From Burkholderiales bacterium (GTDB lineage Bacteria > Pseudomonadota > Gammaproteobacteria > Burkholderiales > SG8-39), in the NCBI GenBank assembly GCA_014860445.1, contig JACZJT010000003.1, positions 1-64,000 of the forward strand: a stretch of DNA of 64,000 bases. Reading direction: 5' to 3'. This document shows positions 43,936-51,879 of the stretch, in pieces; the stretch's first letter is position 1, and each line of letters starts with the position of its first letter. Position numbers and translations under genes: made by a program. The notes below the pieces were generated by a model. It saw nothing but the letters and a program-made list of their open reading frames with translations. It was not told the DNA's origin and did no database searches.

Positions 43936-45090
43936 ATGATACTTCCTTCTCATACCGATTCGCGCACAGCGTCCGCCCTATCCTCGCCTGAGACGGTGGC
44001 CGGGCCGGCGGCTGCCGCCCGCATGGCGCAGCCAGAGGACGGAGCCGCCGGCCCGGACTCCCCCACAATGGTAATACGTGGGACAAGTATAACGGAGGAC
44101 AAGCAAGGCGACCCCAGCCACCCGAGAACAAGGGTCGATTATTTGACCATCTCTTGCGAGGAGCATGTCGGGGCCATCGGCGAATGCATATCCGAGGTGT
44201 TCAGTGGGGCGATCGCGGTGCCTAACCTTGAACAGGGCCCTCCCCTCCGCCATTTCACGAAATCGGTGCGGATTTCGGTTGCCGGTGTACCGTGCGGAAC
44301 GATTATGTGGGGCGGAAAGTCTCAGCGAGGGCGGGCCTGTGTGGACCTTAACGGGCAGGGGTGCGCGTTCGTGTCGGACTGGAAGCGCGCAGAGCAGGCG
44401 CTGCTTGGCTTGCCGGAGCACTCTTGGAGTCGCGGTGATATTGCGGCGGATTTCTTTCGCGGAGAAGTTACCAATGAGCGGGTAAGGCGTGCGCATGCGG
44501 AAGGGAAATTCATGTACGGTGGGCGCGGTCCGGCGCTGCGTCAGATAATTTCGAGCGACGGTGATGACGGGGAAACGCTTTACGTCGGCAAGCGTGGCGG
44601 CGATAAGCTCGGGCGTTTCTACGAGAAAGGCAAGAAGGAGTTTGGGGAAAAGAAAAACAGATTAATGCGGAGGCTTGCCGATTCCCCCTCCGGAATGACT
44701 GTTACGGATAGCAGCATCAACGGAGGCGAGTCATTCGACCTGGGATCGTGGTATCGAGCGGAGCTTGAGCTGCGGGCCAAGAACCGGCCCATTCCAGAGG
44801 ATTGGATTTCGCGGCGTGATGAGTACTTCGCGGGGGCGTATCCTTTCCTACAAGAAATATTGCCTGAGGCAGAGGGGCGCATCATAGTCCGGCCGCGGGA
44901 CATGGGAATAATCTCGATTGAAGGCGCATTCGATAATATCAGGCGGCAGTGGGGCTCCGCGCTATATACGGGCCTTGCGTATTGCGGCGGTGACCACCTG
45001 GCGCTATTCGAGAAGATCATTGGCGTCAAGCATTCGCGCCGACTGATCGAAGCGGGCGCGCTGTTGGCAATAGCGGATGACCAGCTGTGA
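43936..45090 (+). CDS. Replication initiation factor (Rep_trans family, rolling-circle type)
   Basis: A 384-residue protein similar to replication proteins of filamentous phages and small rolling-circle replicons. After a ~55-residue variable N-terminus come 'TRVDYLTISCEEH', 'GCAFVSDWKRAEQALLGLPE', 'WSRGDIAADFFRGEVTNERV', 'ETLYVGKRGGDKLGRFYEKG' and 'YRAELELRAKNRPIPEDW'. The last three match the family's conserved blocks around the active-site region. No phage coat or assembly genes follow. A downstream Met ('MVIRGTSITEDKQGD') is an alternative start. Confidence 0.85.
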   Translation: MILPSHTDSRTASALSSPETVAGPAAAARMAQPEDGAAGPDSPTMVIRGTSITEDKQGDPSHPRTRVDYLTISCEEHVGAIGECISEVFSGAIAVPNLEQGPPLRHFTKSVRISVAGVPCGTIMWGGKSQRGRACVDLNGQGCAFVSDWKRAEQALLGLPEHSWSRGDIAADFFRGEVTNERVRRAHAEGKFMYGGRGPALRQIISSDGDDGETLYVGKRGGDKLGRFYEKGKKEFGEKKNRLMRRLADSPSGMTVTDSSINGGESFDLGSWYRAELELRAKNRPIPEDWISRRDEYFAGAYPFLQEILPEAEGRIIVRPRDMGIISIEGAFDNIRRQWGSALYTGLAYCGGDHLALFEKIIGVKHSRRLIEAGALLAIADDQL

Positions 45091-45305
45091 GCTTGACACT
45101 TACACAAGCGGAAATATTCGAACTGACAGGGAAAGTACAGCCTGCCGCGCAGCTGCGACGTTTGCGTAACATGGGGATTCGCGCGTATCGTATGGACAAC
45201 CCGGAGCGCCCCGTGTGCGTTTGCCGAGAGTGGCTTTCGCCGAGGAACGCGCCCACCGTAGAGTCTTCCCCCCGCTTGAAATCGGATCATGTCCAGGCCG
45301 TGTAA
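45087..45305 (+). CDS. Small DUF4224-type protein
   Basis: A 72-residue protein starting at GTG, overlapping the rep stop codon (GTGA). It contains 'LTLTQAEIFELTGKVQPAAQ', 'LRRLRNMGIRAYR' and 'RPVCVCREWL'. DUF4224 proteins are small winged-helix-like factors usually encoded directly before a phage-type integrase, and may act as an excisionase. The next gene, an integrase, overlaps it by 17 bp. Confidence 0.75.
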   Translation: MSLTLTQAEIFELTGKVQPAAQLRRLRNMGIRAYRMDNPERPVCVCREWLSPRNAPTVESSPRLKSDHVQAV

Positions 45306-46323
45306 ACACAACAAGGGATTGCCGGCGTATGTCCGCATACGGCATGGCTCCTATGTTTACAAGGACAAGAAACTGTGTCGGGTCGAAGATGGCGAAGCTG
45401 CCATGTACGAGGCGTTGACAAAGGCGAAGGCTCTGCCACAGATTGACATGGTTCCGGCAGCCGTGGCCAAGTTCAAGCTGGAATATCTCGCAAGGCTTGC
45501 TCCGAGCACGCGAAAGGAGCATGCACGACTGCTGGATATTTTTGCAGCCGATTTTTCCGAATTCCGCGTAGACCAGGTGGAGGCACCGGCTATCAAGCGG
45601 TCAATCAAAAACCTATACCCGGGCAAGTTGACTGCGGCGAAGCACTATAAGGCGCGGATGTCCACTTTCTTCCGCTGGTGTATTGCCGATGTCGGGCTAA
45701 TCAAGATCAATCCCTGCAATGCGGTCTGGCTGGAGAAACCTGTATCAAAAAAAACGCCGTGGACGCCGAAGCTGTTTTGGGATGTTCGGGAGAAACTCGA
45801 ACCGATGCACCAGTGCTACCACGAGCTTTCATTTCTGCTTTACCAGCGGACGACCGATGTGCGGCTATTGCGGCGGGAACAGATACGCGAAGGCGTAATC
45901 CATTTCGCTCCGTCGAAGACGCTGAAATCAAGCGGTAAGGAAGTCGATATCCCTATCACTTCTGCTATTCAAGGCGTTCTGGATCGAGCAGCTGTGATGT
46001 CAAGGGAGATCGCCAAGAAGCGGGGCGTCATCGGTCCGTATGTAATCCAGACCCGTCAAGGAACGGCCTACACGCGGTCGGGCATCCATAGTGCATATCG
46101 CCGAGCCGATGAGGAGTTGCATGGCGCAGCAACGGGCCTTAATCCAAAGGCGCTGAGACCGTTTGCCGTGACGATGGCCAAAAAGTTCGGCTACCGGGTG
46201 GACCAGCTGCAAATTGGGCTCGCGCATACGAGCCAGAAAACAACTGAAGGTTACGTACAGCAGCATGAAGTTCCGGTTAGCGAAGTGATGCTAGAGCTTC
46301 CGGAGCGGCCGAAGAAACAGTAG
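45289..46323 (+). CDS. Tyrosine-type phage integrase
   Basis: A 344-residue integrase. The N-terminal arm-binding and SAM-like domain includes 'ARLAPSTRKEHARLLDIFAA'. The catalytic domain has the first Arg region 'LLYQRTTDVRLLRREQI', the Lys region 'VIHFAPSKTLKSSGKEVDIP', 'GLNPKALRPFAVTMAKKFGY' with the second Arg, 'QLQIGLAHTSQKTTEGYVQ' with His, and the final Tyr. In the usual 'H-x-L-R' box the His is replaced (Lys-Ala-Leu-Arg). It ends 69 bp from a tRNA-Pro 3' end, its probable integration site. Confidence 0.9.
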   Translation: MSRPCKHNKGLPAYVRIRHGSYVYKDKKLCRVEDGEAAMYEALTKAKALPQIDMVPAAVAKFKLEYLARLAPSTRKEHARLLDIFAADFSEFRVDQVEAPAIKRSIKNLYPGKLTAAKHYKARMSTFFRWCIADVGLIKINPCNAVWLEKPVSKKTPWTPKLFWDVREKLEPMHQCYHELSFLLYQRTTDVRLLRREQIREGVIHFAPSKTLKSSGKEVDIPITSAIQGVLDRAAVMSREIAKKRGVIGPYVIQTRQGTAYTRSGIHSAYRRADEELHGAATGLNPKALRPFAVTMAKKFGYRVDQLQIGLAHTSQKTTEGYVQQHEVPVSEVMLELPERPKKQ

Positions 46324-46391
46324 GAGTTTTGGACACCCCACCCGTATTTTGGACACGACGCTAGGGATCGGCGTCGTAAATTCTTGAATTC

Positions 46392-46425
<34 letters not shown>

Positions 46426-46426
46426 C

Positions 46427-46698
46427 TGCAGGCGAAGGTGGCCGTTGCCGCATTGAAGGACGACAAGACCTTGGCCGAACTGGCCGAGAAATTCGATATC
46501 CACGCTAACCAGATCACCCAGTGGCGATCACAGCTGATTGAGGCAGCCACGGGCGTGTTCCTGACCCCGGCGGAGAAGCGCGAGAACACTGGCCCGAGTG
46601 TGAAAGACATGCAAGCAAAAATCGGCCAGTTAGCATTAGAAAATGATTTTTTGGCCGTCGCGCTCGGTCGCTTCGACGATGCGAGCGCAAAGAAATGA
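46427..46698 (+). pseudogene. IS3 family OrfA, N-terminus missing
   Basis: The frame runs from the tRNA junction as 'LQAKVAVAALKDDKTLAELA' through 'HANQITQWRSQLIEAATGVF' to 'QLALENDFLAVALGRFDDAS'. These are the helix-turn-helix and leucine-zipper parts of an IS3 OrfA. The first ~12 residues and the terminal repeat are gone. The stop overlaps the orfB start (ATGA). Confidence 0.8.
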
Positions 46699-47330
46699 TC
46701 GACGCTACCCACGATCTGTCGATTAACCGCCAGGCCGAGCTGCTGGCGATCTCGCACTCGAACGTGTACTACCTGCCCCGACCGACCTCCGAGGCCGACC
46801 TGGTGCTGATGCGGCGCATCGACGAGCTGCATCTGGAGTGCCCGTTCGCCGGCAGCCGTATGCTGCGCGACATGTTGAGGCTCGAAGGCTTCAAGATCTG
46901 CCGCCAGCACGTGCGTACGCTGATGGCCAAGATGGGCATCCATGCCCTGTATCGCGGTCGCAACACCAGTGCGCCACACCCGGCGCACACGATCTATCCG
47001 TACCTGCTCAGGGGGCTTACCATCGACCGACCCAATCAATGCTGGGCAACGGACATCACTTACATCCCCATGCGCCGGGGTTTCGTCTATCTGGTCGCCA
47101 TCGTCGATTGGGCCACCCGCAAGGTGCTCTCGCATCGGGTCTCGACCAGCATGAGCGTGGATTTTTGCGTCGAGGCGCTCGAAGAGGCGATCGCCAAGTA
47201 TGGCCGGCCGGAGATCTTCAATACCGACCAGGGCAGCCAATTCACCAGCGCCGAGTTCACTGGCGTCCTCAAGGCGAACGGCATCCGCATCAGCATGGAC
47301 GGCAAGGGTCGCTGGGTCGACAACGCTTAC
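46695..47330 (+). pseudogene. IS3 family OrfB transposase, truncated before the catalytic Glu
   Basis: It begins 'MIDATHDLSINRQAELLAIS' and has both catalytic Asp residues ('QCWATDITYIPMRRGF', 'EIFNTDQGSQFTSAEF'). It breaks off at 'DGKGRWVDNAYV', one residue before the expected catalytic Glu. There the sequence switches to the serine recombinase gene on the opposite strand. No remainder is found at the other side of that cassette. Confidence 0.85.
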
Positions 47331-49420
47331 GTTTCACACTGCACCTCCTTCGCTCGGTCAGAGACGACTTTGCGATCAGGGCGCCTGAGCGAGAGTTTTG
47401 TACCCTGTGCCTTGCGCGGTGAATCAGCACCAGGCGGCTCGAACAGGCACTCGTTCTTATCACTGTAGGCATGTCCGCGAATCAGCCCGTGACGGTTCCA
47501 TATCTTCACATGGGTTGGCGAGATGTGCAACGCGTCGGCCATTTCCTGGAGTGTCAGCAGTCCGGCCTCGCGCAAGCGATCATAGCGCGGCTTGAGGCCG
47601 TAGCTGCGCACCAGACGCGCAACCAGATGCGGATGGAAGGGTTTGCCGGCGCCGGAGACGATGCCACGGTCATTGAGAATGGCGGCGATTTGCGGGCCAG
47701 TGTAGTTGTTTAGCAGTTGATCGATCTCATCGATCACCGCCGAAGGTGTGACCCACTTCTTCCAGGATTGTAATGGTAGCGGCAGATTGAGCGTCTTGTG
47801 GGCGCCGCCTTTGAAGCGAATCTGCAAGGTGAGCTGATGGTCTCGATTCAGGGTCACATCCTCCAGAAGAAGCCGAATTATGCGTTTGCGTTCGCGGTCG
47901 GGCGCGGTGGGGTCCTGCCACAGGCGGGGGAAGTCTGATGCCAATGCAAGGATGGTGGCGCGCTGCTCATCCGTAAGCACCCGTGCATCTTGCTCGCGGC
48001 GGCGCGCATATTCTTCGTGTGCTTCAGTCAGTGCGCGCAGCTTTTGATTCCAGTCGGCTTCAAGGGAGTCGGCAACCAACCGATTATCGGGATCGACGCG
48101 AAGGTAGCGCCGTTGTGCCAAGTCGCTTTCGTACTGGGCGCGTTCGACTTGCTTGTGGCGTAGTCGATCGGCCTCCTCCATGCGCGACTGGAGCTCGCGC
48201 TGGACCGCCAGCGTCACCTCAAGGGCGACCGGGTTGACCGCTTCGACGAGCAACTCGCCAATGGCCTGATCGATCCCGACCCCTGGGACCCGTTGGCAAA
48301 CTGGTTCGGCGTGCTCGATACCCTCGCGCTGACAGACGTACTCCGGGCACAGGTGCCCATTACGACTATGGTAGCGAACCGTCATGCGGTTTCCGCAGCG
48401 CCCGCAGACTACCAATCCTTGTAGCAGTGCTGGGCCCTCGCGCGGCGGCCCGCGTCGCCGATCGGCGCCCATTGCTTGCGCGCTCTCGTGCAAACGCTTC
48501 TGGTTCTGTTCGTACTCTTCCCAAGAGAGATAGCCCACGTGGACGCCCGGGATCAGCGTGTCCCATTGGTCCCGCGGGACGTTGTGGATACGAGTACTAC
48601 CATCCACCGTCTTGCGCGTGTGCGTGCGACCGTAGACGAATGCTCCAGCGTATCGCGGGTTGTGCAGGATGCGCAGCACCTGGCTGTGGTCAAGCCCGGT
48701 CCAGAGCAATTCTCCTTTGTGGGGCCCCTTGCCGCAGCGTCGCGGAAACGCCAAACCCTGATGGCGCGCGGCTCTTGCCGTGGCCATCGCCGATCCGGTC
48801 CGGCGGAAGGTTGCAAACAACCAGCGCAGGCAGTGCTGCACTTGCTGATCGGGGTCGAGGACCAAGGTGCCCTCAGAGTTGTAGACCAGACCCATTGGTG
48901 GACGCATCTCGAGTTCGCCGCGCCGGGCTTTGTTCAGAATTCCGCCCTGCAACCGTGCCCGCAGCACGTGTAATTCGGCCTCGCTCATCGTACCCTTGAG
49001 TCCGAGCAGCAGCCGGTCATTGAAGTGTGCGGGGTCGTAGATGCCGTCCTCATCGAGGATTAGCGTATCGGTGATGGCGCAGATCTCGAGCAGCCGATGC
49101 CAGTCCATGGAATTGCGTGCCAGGCGCGACACTTCGAGTCCGAGTACGATCCCGGCGTGCCCGACACCGACCTCGGACACCAGACGCTGGAAGCCCTCGC
49201 GGTCTGCCGACGAAGTGCCGGACTGGCCAAGATCGCTGTCGATCACGATGATCCGATCTTCGGGCCATCCCAAGGCGATCGCCCGCTGGCGCAGACCGTA
49301 TTGCCGCTTGGTACTCTCGGTGTTCTCGAACACCTGGCGCAGCGTCGATTGGCGGACGTAGAGATAGGCGTTGCGCTTGAGGTGGCCGGCCTGGACCTTC
49401 TGGTGGGGATCGTTCGTCAT
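47327..49420 (-). CDS. Large serine recombinase
   Basis: A 697-residue recombinase. The N-terminal resolvase domain has the nucleophile Ser in 'AYLYVRQSTLRQV' and the arginine cluster 'LEVSRLARNSMDWHRLLEIC'. The recombinase domain follows, with 'HNPRYAGAFVYGRTHTRKTV'. The zinc ribbon is in 'GLVVCGRCGNRMTVRY' ... 'CPEYVCQREG', then a coiled coil ('LQSRMEEADRLRHKQVERAQ'). The C-terminal part carries helix-turn-helix-like segments ('LTLQEMADALHISPTHVKIW'). Its stop codon may be supplied by the neighbouring IS3. It is coupled to the upstream small gene (ATGA-type overlap) and is probably the mobility enzyme of the 47.3-50.6 kb cassette. Confidence 0.9.
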   Translation of the reverse strand: MTNDPHQKVQAGHLKRNAYLYVRQSTLRQVFENTESTKRQYGLRQRAIALGWPEDRIIVIDSDLGQSGTSSADREGFQRLVSEVGVGHAGIVLGLEVSRLARNSMDWHRLLEICAITDTLILDEDGIYDPAHFNDRLLLGLKGTMSEAELHVLRARLQGGILNKARRGELEMRPPMGLVYNSEGTLVLDPDQQVQHCLRWLFATFRRTGSAMATARAARHQGLAFPRRCGKGPHKGELLWTGLDHSQVLRILHNPRYAGAFVYGRTHTRKTVDGSTRIHNVPRDQWDTLIPGVHVGYLSWEEYEQNQKRLHESAQAMGADRRRGPPREGPALLQGLVVCGRCGNRMTVRYHSRNGHLCPEYVCQREGIEHAEPVCQRVPGVGIDQAIGELLVEAVNPVALEVTLAVQRELQSRMEEADRLRHKQVERAQYESDLAQRRYLRVDPDNRLVADSLEADWNQKLRALTEAHEEYARRREQDARVLTDEQRATILALASDFPRLWQDPTAPDRERKRIIRLLLEDVTLNRDHQLTLQIRFKGGAHKTLNLPLPLQSWKKWVTPSAVIDEIDQLLNNYTGPQIAAILNDRGIVSGAGKPFHPHLVARLVRSYGLKPRYDRLREAGLLTLQEMADALHISPTHVKIWNRHGLIRGHAYSDKNECLFEPPGADSPRKAQGTKLSLRRPDRKVVSDRAKEVQCET

Positions 49421-49725
49421 GCTGTCGCCTCCTGACGGCCATTGAGGACCATCCCGGCCAAGATCATCGTCACTTCCCTGTGCATCTCGAAGGGGAAGAT
49501 TTCGTCCTCACCAAGGTGTTGCTTTGGCGACGCTGGTACCTCCACCACGCACTGGGCCCATGCCTGCATCCACCCGCCGATGCCACTACGCAGCAACAGC
49601 GCAAGTCCCTGACCCCGAGGTATCCCACTCAGTCGCCCGAGCCCCTGCTGGCGCAACTCTTCGTACCGCGAGATTAGCCCGTCATTGCGAGGCGCACGGC
49701 GAAACGATGGTGGTGAGGGAATCAC
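49417..49725 (-). CDS. Small protein of the recombinase cassette, start uncertain
   Basis: The credible part, about 90 residues, reads 'RYEELRQQGLGRLSGIPRGQ', 'GLALLLRSGIGGWMQAWAQC' and ends 'EVTMILAGMVLNGRQEATA'. No family is recognised. The nearest in-frame start is GTG at 49725, overlapping the stop of the HTH gene (GTGA). The residues just after it ('SPPSFRRAPRNDG') look like a translated dispersed repeat, so the original start may have been altered. Its end overlaps the recombinase start by 4 bp. Co-transcription suggests an accessory role. Confidence 0.55.
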   Translation of the reverse strand: MIPSPPSFRRAPRNDGLISRYEELRQQGLGRLSGIPRGQGLALLLRSGIGGWMQAWAQCVVEVPASPKQHLGEDEIFPFEMHREVTMILAGMVLNGRQEATA

Positions 49726-50213
49726 TGCGGTTTTTTTTGGCGCAGAAACTGCCGTTCGATACTGCGCGGGTGAACCTGGACGCCGAAGTTCTTCTTGACC
49801 AAGGTCGCCAATCGTTCGGGTCGCAGCGAGGGCTCGGCAACGCGTGCCTGGGTCAGGAATTCCATTACCGTCGGGGTCAGTTTGTGGCCGCTGCGGGGCC
49901 CAGGCTTCTGGGGAATCAGGCCGACTAACCCACTCTGCGCGAAGGCGGCTTGGGCTTGGTAGAACGATGGCCTGGAGAAGCCAAAGACCTTGGCCGATTC
50001 GCTCACCGGCCGATTCTCGACGCTGACCACGCGCAGCATTTCGTACTTCACCTGAACCAGGTCGTGGGGATCGAAGAACTCGCTGTCCCGAAACAGCGGG
50101 TGAGTGACGGCCTCGGGGCGCGGATTGAGGGTTGCCAGTTGTCGCAAACGACGTTGTTTCTCTTCCTTGCGTTGGTCTGCCGACATGCGCACCTCCAGGG
50201 AAGAATTGGTCAA
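49722..50213 (-). CDS. Helix-turn-helix protein of the recombinase cassette
   Basis: A 163-residue protein (154 if started at the Met in 'MSADQRKEEKQRRLRQLATL'). 'ENRPVSESAKVFGFSRPSFY' and 'QAQAAFAQSGLVGLIPQKPG' form a transposase-type helix-turn-helix. 'RPERLATLVKKNFGVQVHPR' plus 'SIERQFLRQKKP' looks like a second DNA-binding domain, as in N-terminal parts of IS481 or IS630 proteins. No catalytic domain is present. It probably binds the ends of the cassette or regulates it. Confidence 0.7.
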   Translation of the reverse strand: MTNSSLEVRMSADQRKEEKQRRLRQLATLNPRPEAVTHPLFRDSEFFDPHDLVQVKYEMLRVVSVENRPVSESAKVFGFSRPSFYQAQAAFAQSGLVGLIPQKPGPRSGHKLTPTVMEFLTQARVAEPSLRPERLATLVKKNFGVQVHPRSIERQFLRQKKPQ

Positions 50214-50396
50214 TGTGTGTCAATATAATTATGTACACACTCCAGCCAATGTCAAGGTATTTATTGAGAACATTACTCGCTACACAGAGGACAGCATACC
50301 ATAGGTGCGCTAGTACAGGCCACTGGGATATCATGCACAATGGCGTAATCGCCTTAACAGTTCCGGCGTATTTGGCTTTACACCACCCCAGCCGGC

Positions 50397-50642
50397 TCAT
50401 GGCTTGCATTCCCCGATCAGACGGACCAGTTCGAGCAGTTCCTCGACCCGGAACGCGGCTCGGCCCGCAGCTACAACGTTGAATGGATCCTCGGCCACGG
50501 TGCTCGTCCAACTGGCTGGTAGCGAGCGCAGGCGGTCCGCGCCGTCGTAAAACCAAACCCTGTCCTCACGCCAGTTCTGCGCGCGAAGTACCAATTCAAA
50601 TTCCTGGCCGAATAGAGGATGATACGGATGGGTTACCCGAAA
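50397..50642 (-). CDS. DUF5372 family protein, 5' end truncated
   Basis: About 81 codons read 'FRVTHPYHPLFGQEFELVLR', 'WREDRVWFYDGADRLRSLPA' and 'VAAGRAAFRVEELLELVRLI', which I recognise as DUF5372, a small protein found with this type of recombinase. No ATG, GTG or TTG lies at the expected position; upstream, the frame runs antiparallel-free into the GntR gene in another frame. So its N-terminus was probably lost at the cassette boundary near 50640. It is separated from the HTH gene by a 183-bp gap. Confidence 0.6.
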   Translation of the reverse strand, partial: FRVTHPYHPLFGQEFELVLRAQNWREDRVWFYDGADRLRSLPASWTSTVAEDPFNVVAAGRAAFRVEELLELVRLIGECKP

Positions 50643-51397
50643 ACGTCGGCTCTGATCATCGCCAACAGGCGCAATTGACTGCTTACTCCAAACAGCACGA
50701 AATTTTGATAACGTTTGAGGTAATCCTTGCCGCTGCGCATGTTCGTGCGCCGCAAGCGCTCGGCTTCCTCGGGATCGCCACGGCGCATGGCCGCGAGCAC
50801 TGCCCGATGTTCCGAGAGTCCGTGTTCCGCACGCCCCGGCAGAATAATGATACGGCGGATAATGGCTTGGGTCTTTTCGTAAATGCTGTCCAGCATACCG
50901 GCGAGCACCGGATTGGCCGCTGCCTCGATCAGTCGCCGGCGAAATACTCCGTAACCCGCAAGAAACGACTCGTAATCGCCTCGCTTTACGTACTCTTCCA
51001 TTGGTCCCTCGAACATGTCTACCATGTCTTGCCAGGATTCGGGCGAGGAATTCTGCGTGGCCAGCCGTGCGCATAGCCCCTCCAACACTTCGCGCAGGTC
51101 GTAAATTTCGAATACCTGGGACAAATCGAGACGGACAACAACTGCGCCGCGATTCGGTATTCGCTCGATCAAGCCGCGCTGTTCGAGGGCGCAAAAAACT
51201 TCGCGCACGAGGGCGCGCGGCACGCCAAATTCCGTGGAAAGCTCCTGTTCCCGCAATTTGCCTCCAGGAGCAATTTCTTGCTTCGCGATGCGCTCGCGCA
51301 ACACCATTTGCAGATCGATCCCGCGTTTGCCGCGAGCACCGTCCTTTTTTTTGGAGCGCTGTTTAACCTTGATCGCATTTTTCAACTGCGTCGTCAT
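50633..51397 (-). CDS. GntR/FCD family transcriptional regulator
   Basis: A 254-residue regulator. The winged helix is at residues 30-95 ('KLREQELSTEFGVPRALVRE', 'VFCALEQRGLIERIPNRGAV'). The FCD ligand domain follows with 'IYDLREVLEGLCARLATQNS', 'RRLIEAAANPVLAGMLDSIY' and 'LSEHRAVLAAMRRGDPEEAE', which contains the metal-binding Asp/His positions. The ATG at 51397 has GAAGGA upstream. The final residues ('IRADVFG') lie at the boundary with the DUF5372 cassette, so the natural C-terminus may have changed. It probably controls itself and perhaps the rightward promoter in the 480-bp gap. Confidence 0.85.
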   Translation of the reverse strand: MTTQLKNAIKVKQRSKKKDGARGKRGIDLQMVLRERIAKQEIAPGGKLREQELSTEFGVPRALVREVFCALEQRGLIERIPNRGAVVVRLDLSQVFEIYDLREVLEGLCARLATQNSSPESWQDMVDMFEGPMEEYVKRGDYESFLAGYGVFRRRLIEAAANPVLAGMLDSIYEKTQAIIRRIIILPGRAEHGLSEHRAVLAAMRRGDPEEAERLRRTNMRSGKDYLKRYQNFVLFGVSSQLRLLAMIRADVFG

Positions 51398-51492
51398 GCG
51401 TCCTTCAGGAGAAAATAGATGGAAAAGCAGGCAAACCTGCTTGAGTCCGGAACTTCCGATGTGCGGAAATCTCAATAATACAGGTTGGCGCA

Positions 51493-51525
51493 ACTATAAA
51501 CACTAGAAGACAATGTTGTCAACAA
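51493..51525 (-). promoter_or_regulatory. GntR gene promoter with embedded TTGTTGACAA operator
   Basis: Reading leftward, TTGACA (51522-51517) and TATAGT (51498-51493) with an 18-bp gap form a good sigma-70 promoter about 90 bp before the GntR start. The -35 lies inside the palindrome TTGTTGACAA (51525-51516), which resembles GntR/FCD operators (T-x-G-T-x-x-A-C-x-A). An identical palindrome occurs at 51713-51722. Confidence 0.6.
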
Positions 51526-51712
51526 TAAAACGTTTTGAAATGCCATTATGGAAACATAATACCGCAGTTTACTGTAGATGTATCCGGTGCTACACAACGG
51601 TCACCCGGACAGGCTGTGTGTTGCATAAAATGTCATTAATTAATATAGGTTAACGTCATATATCCATTCTGACTCCTAGCATCCTATTCGACTGAGTAAT
51701 ATCGTAACTGGG

Positions 51713-51744
51713 TTGTTGACAATCTTGTTCTATTGTTATTAAAT
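51713..51744 (+). promoter_or_regulatory. Rightward promoter toward bioB with TTGTTGACAA operator
   Basis: TTGACA (51716-51721) and TTAAAT (51739-51744) with a 17-bp gap form a plausible promoter about 135 bp before bioB. The -35 is again inside TTGTTGACAA (51713-51722), identical to the palindrome over the GntR promoter. The same regulator could therefore act on both. No BirA-type operator was recognised. Confidence 0.5.
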
Positions 51745-51879
51745 GAAAAATAGGTCTTTCAAACCTTATGAATTTGCAGCGACGCTTTTTTCCCCGCAGT
51801 AGACGCGTCGGCCCGGACTAAGACGAACGAATGCGGACCGCAGAATTGCCGCGGACTCGCGACAAGCAAAAGGACATTG

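Noticed and set aside
49726-50556. Upstream extension of the cassette's small protein
   Set aside because: It reads through the HTH gene and the intergenic gap in another frame, without a family match or start signal.
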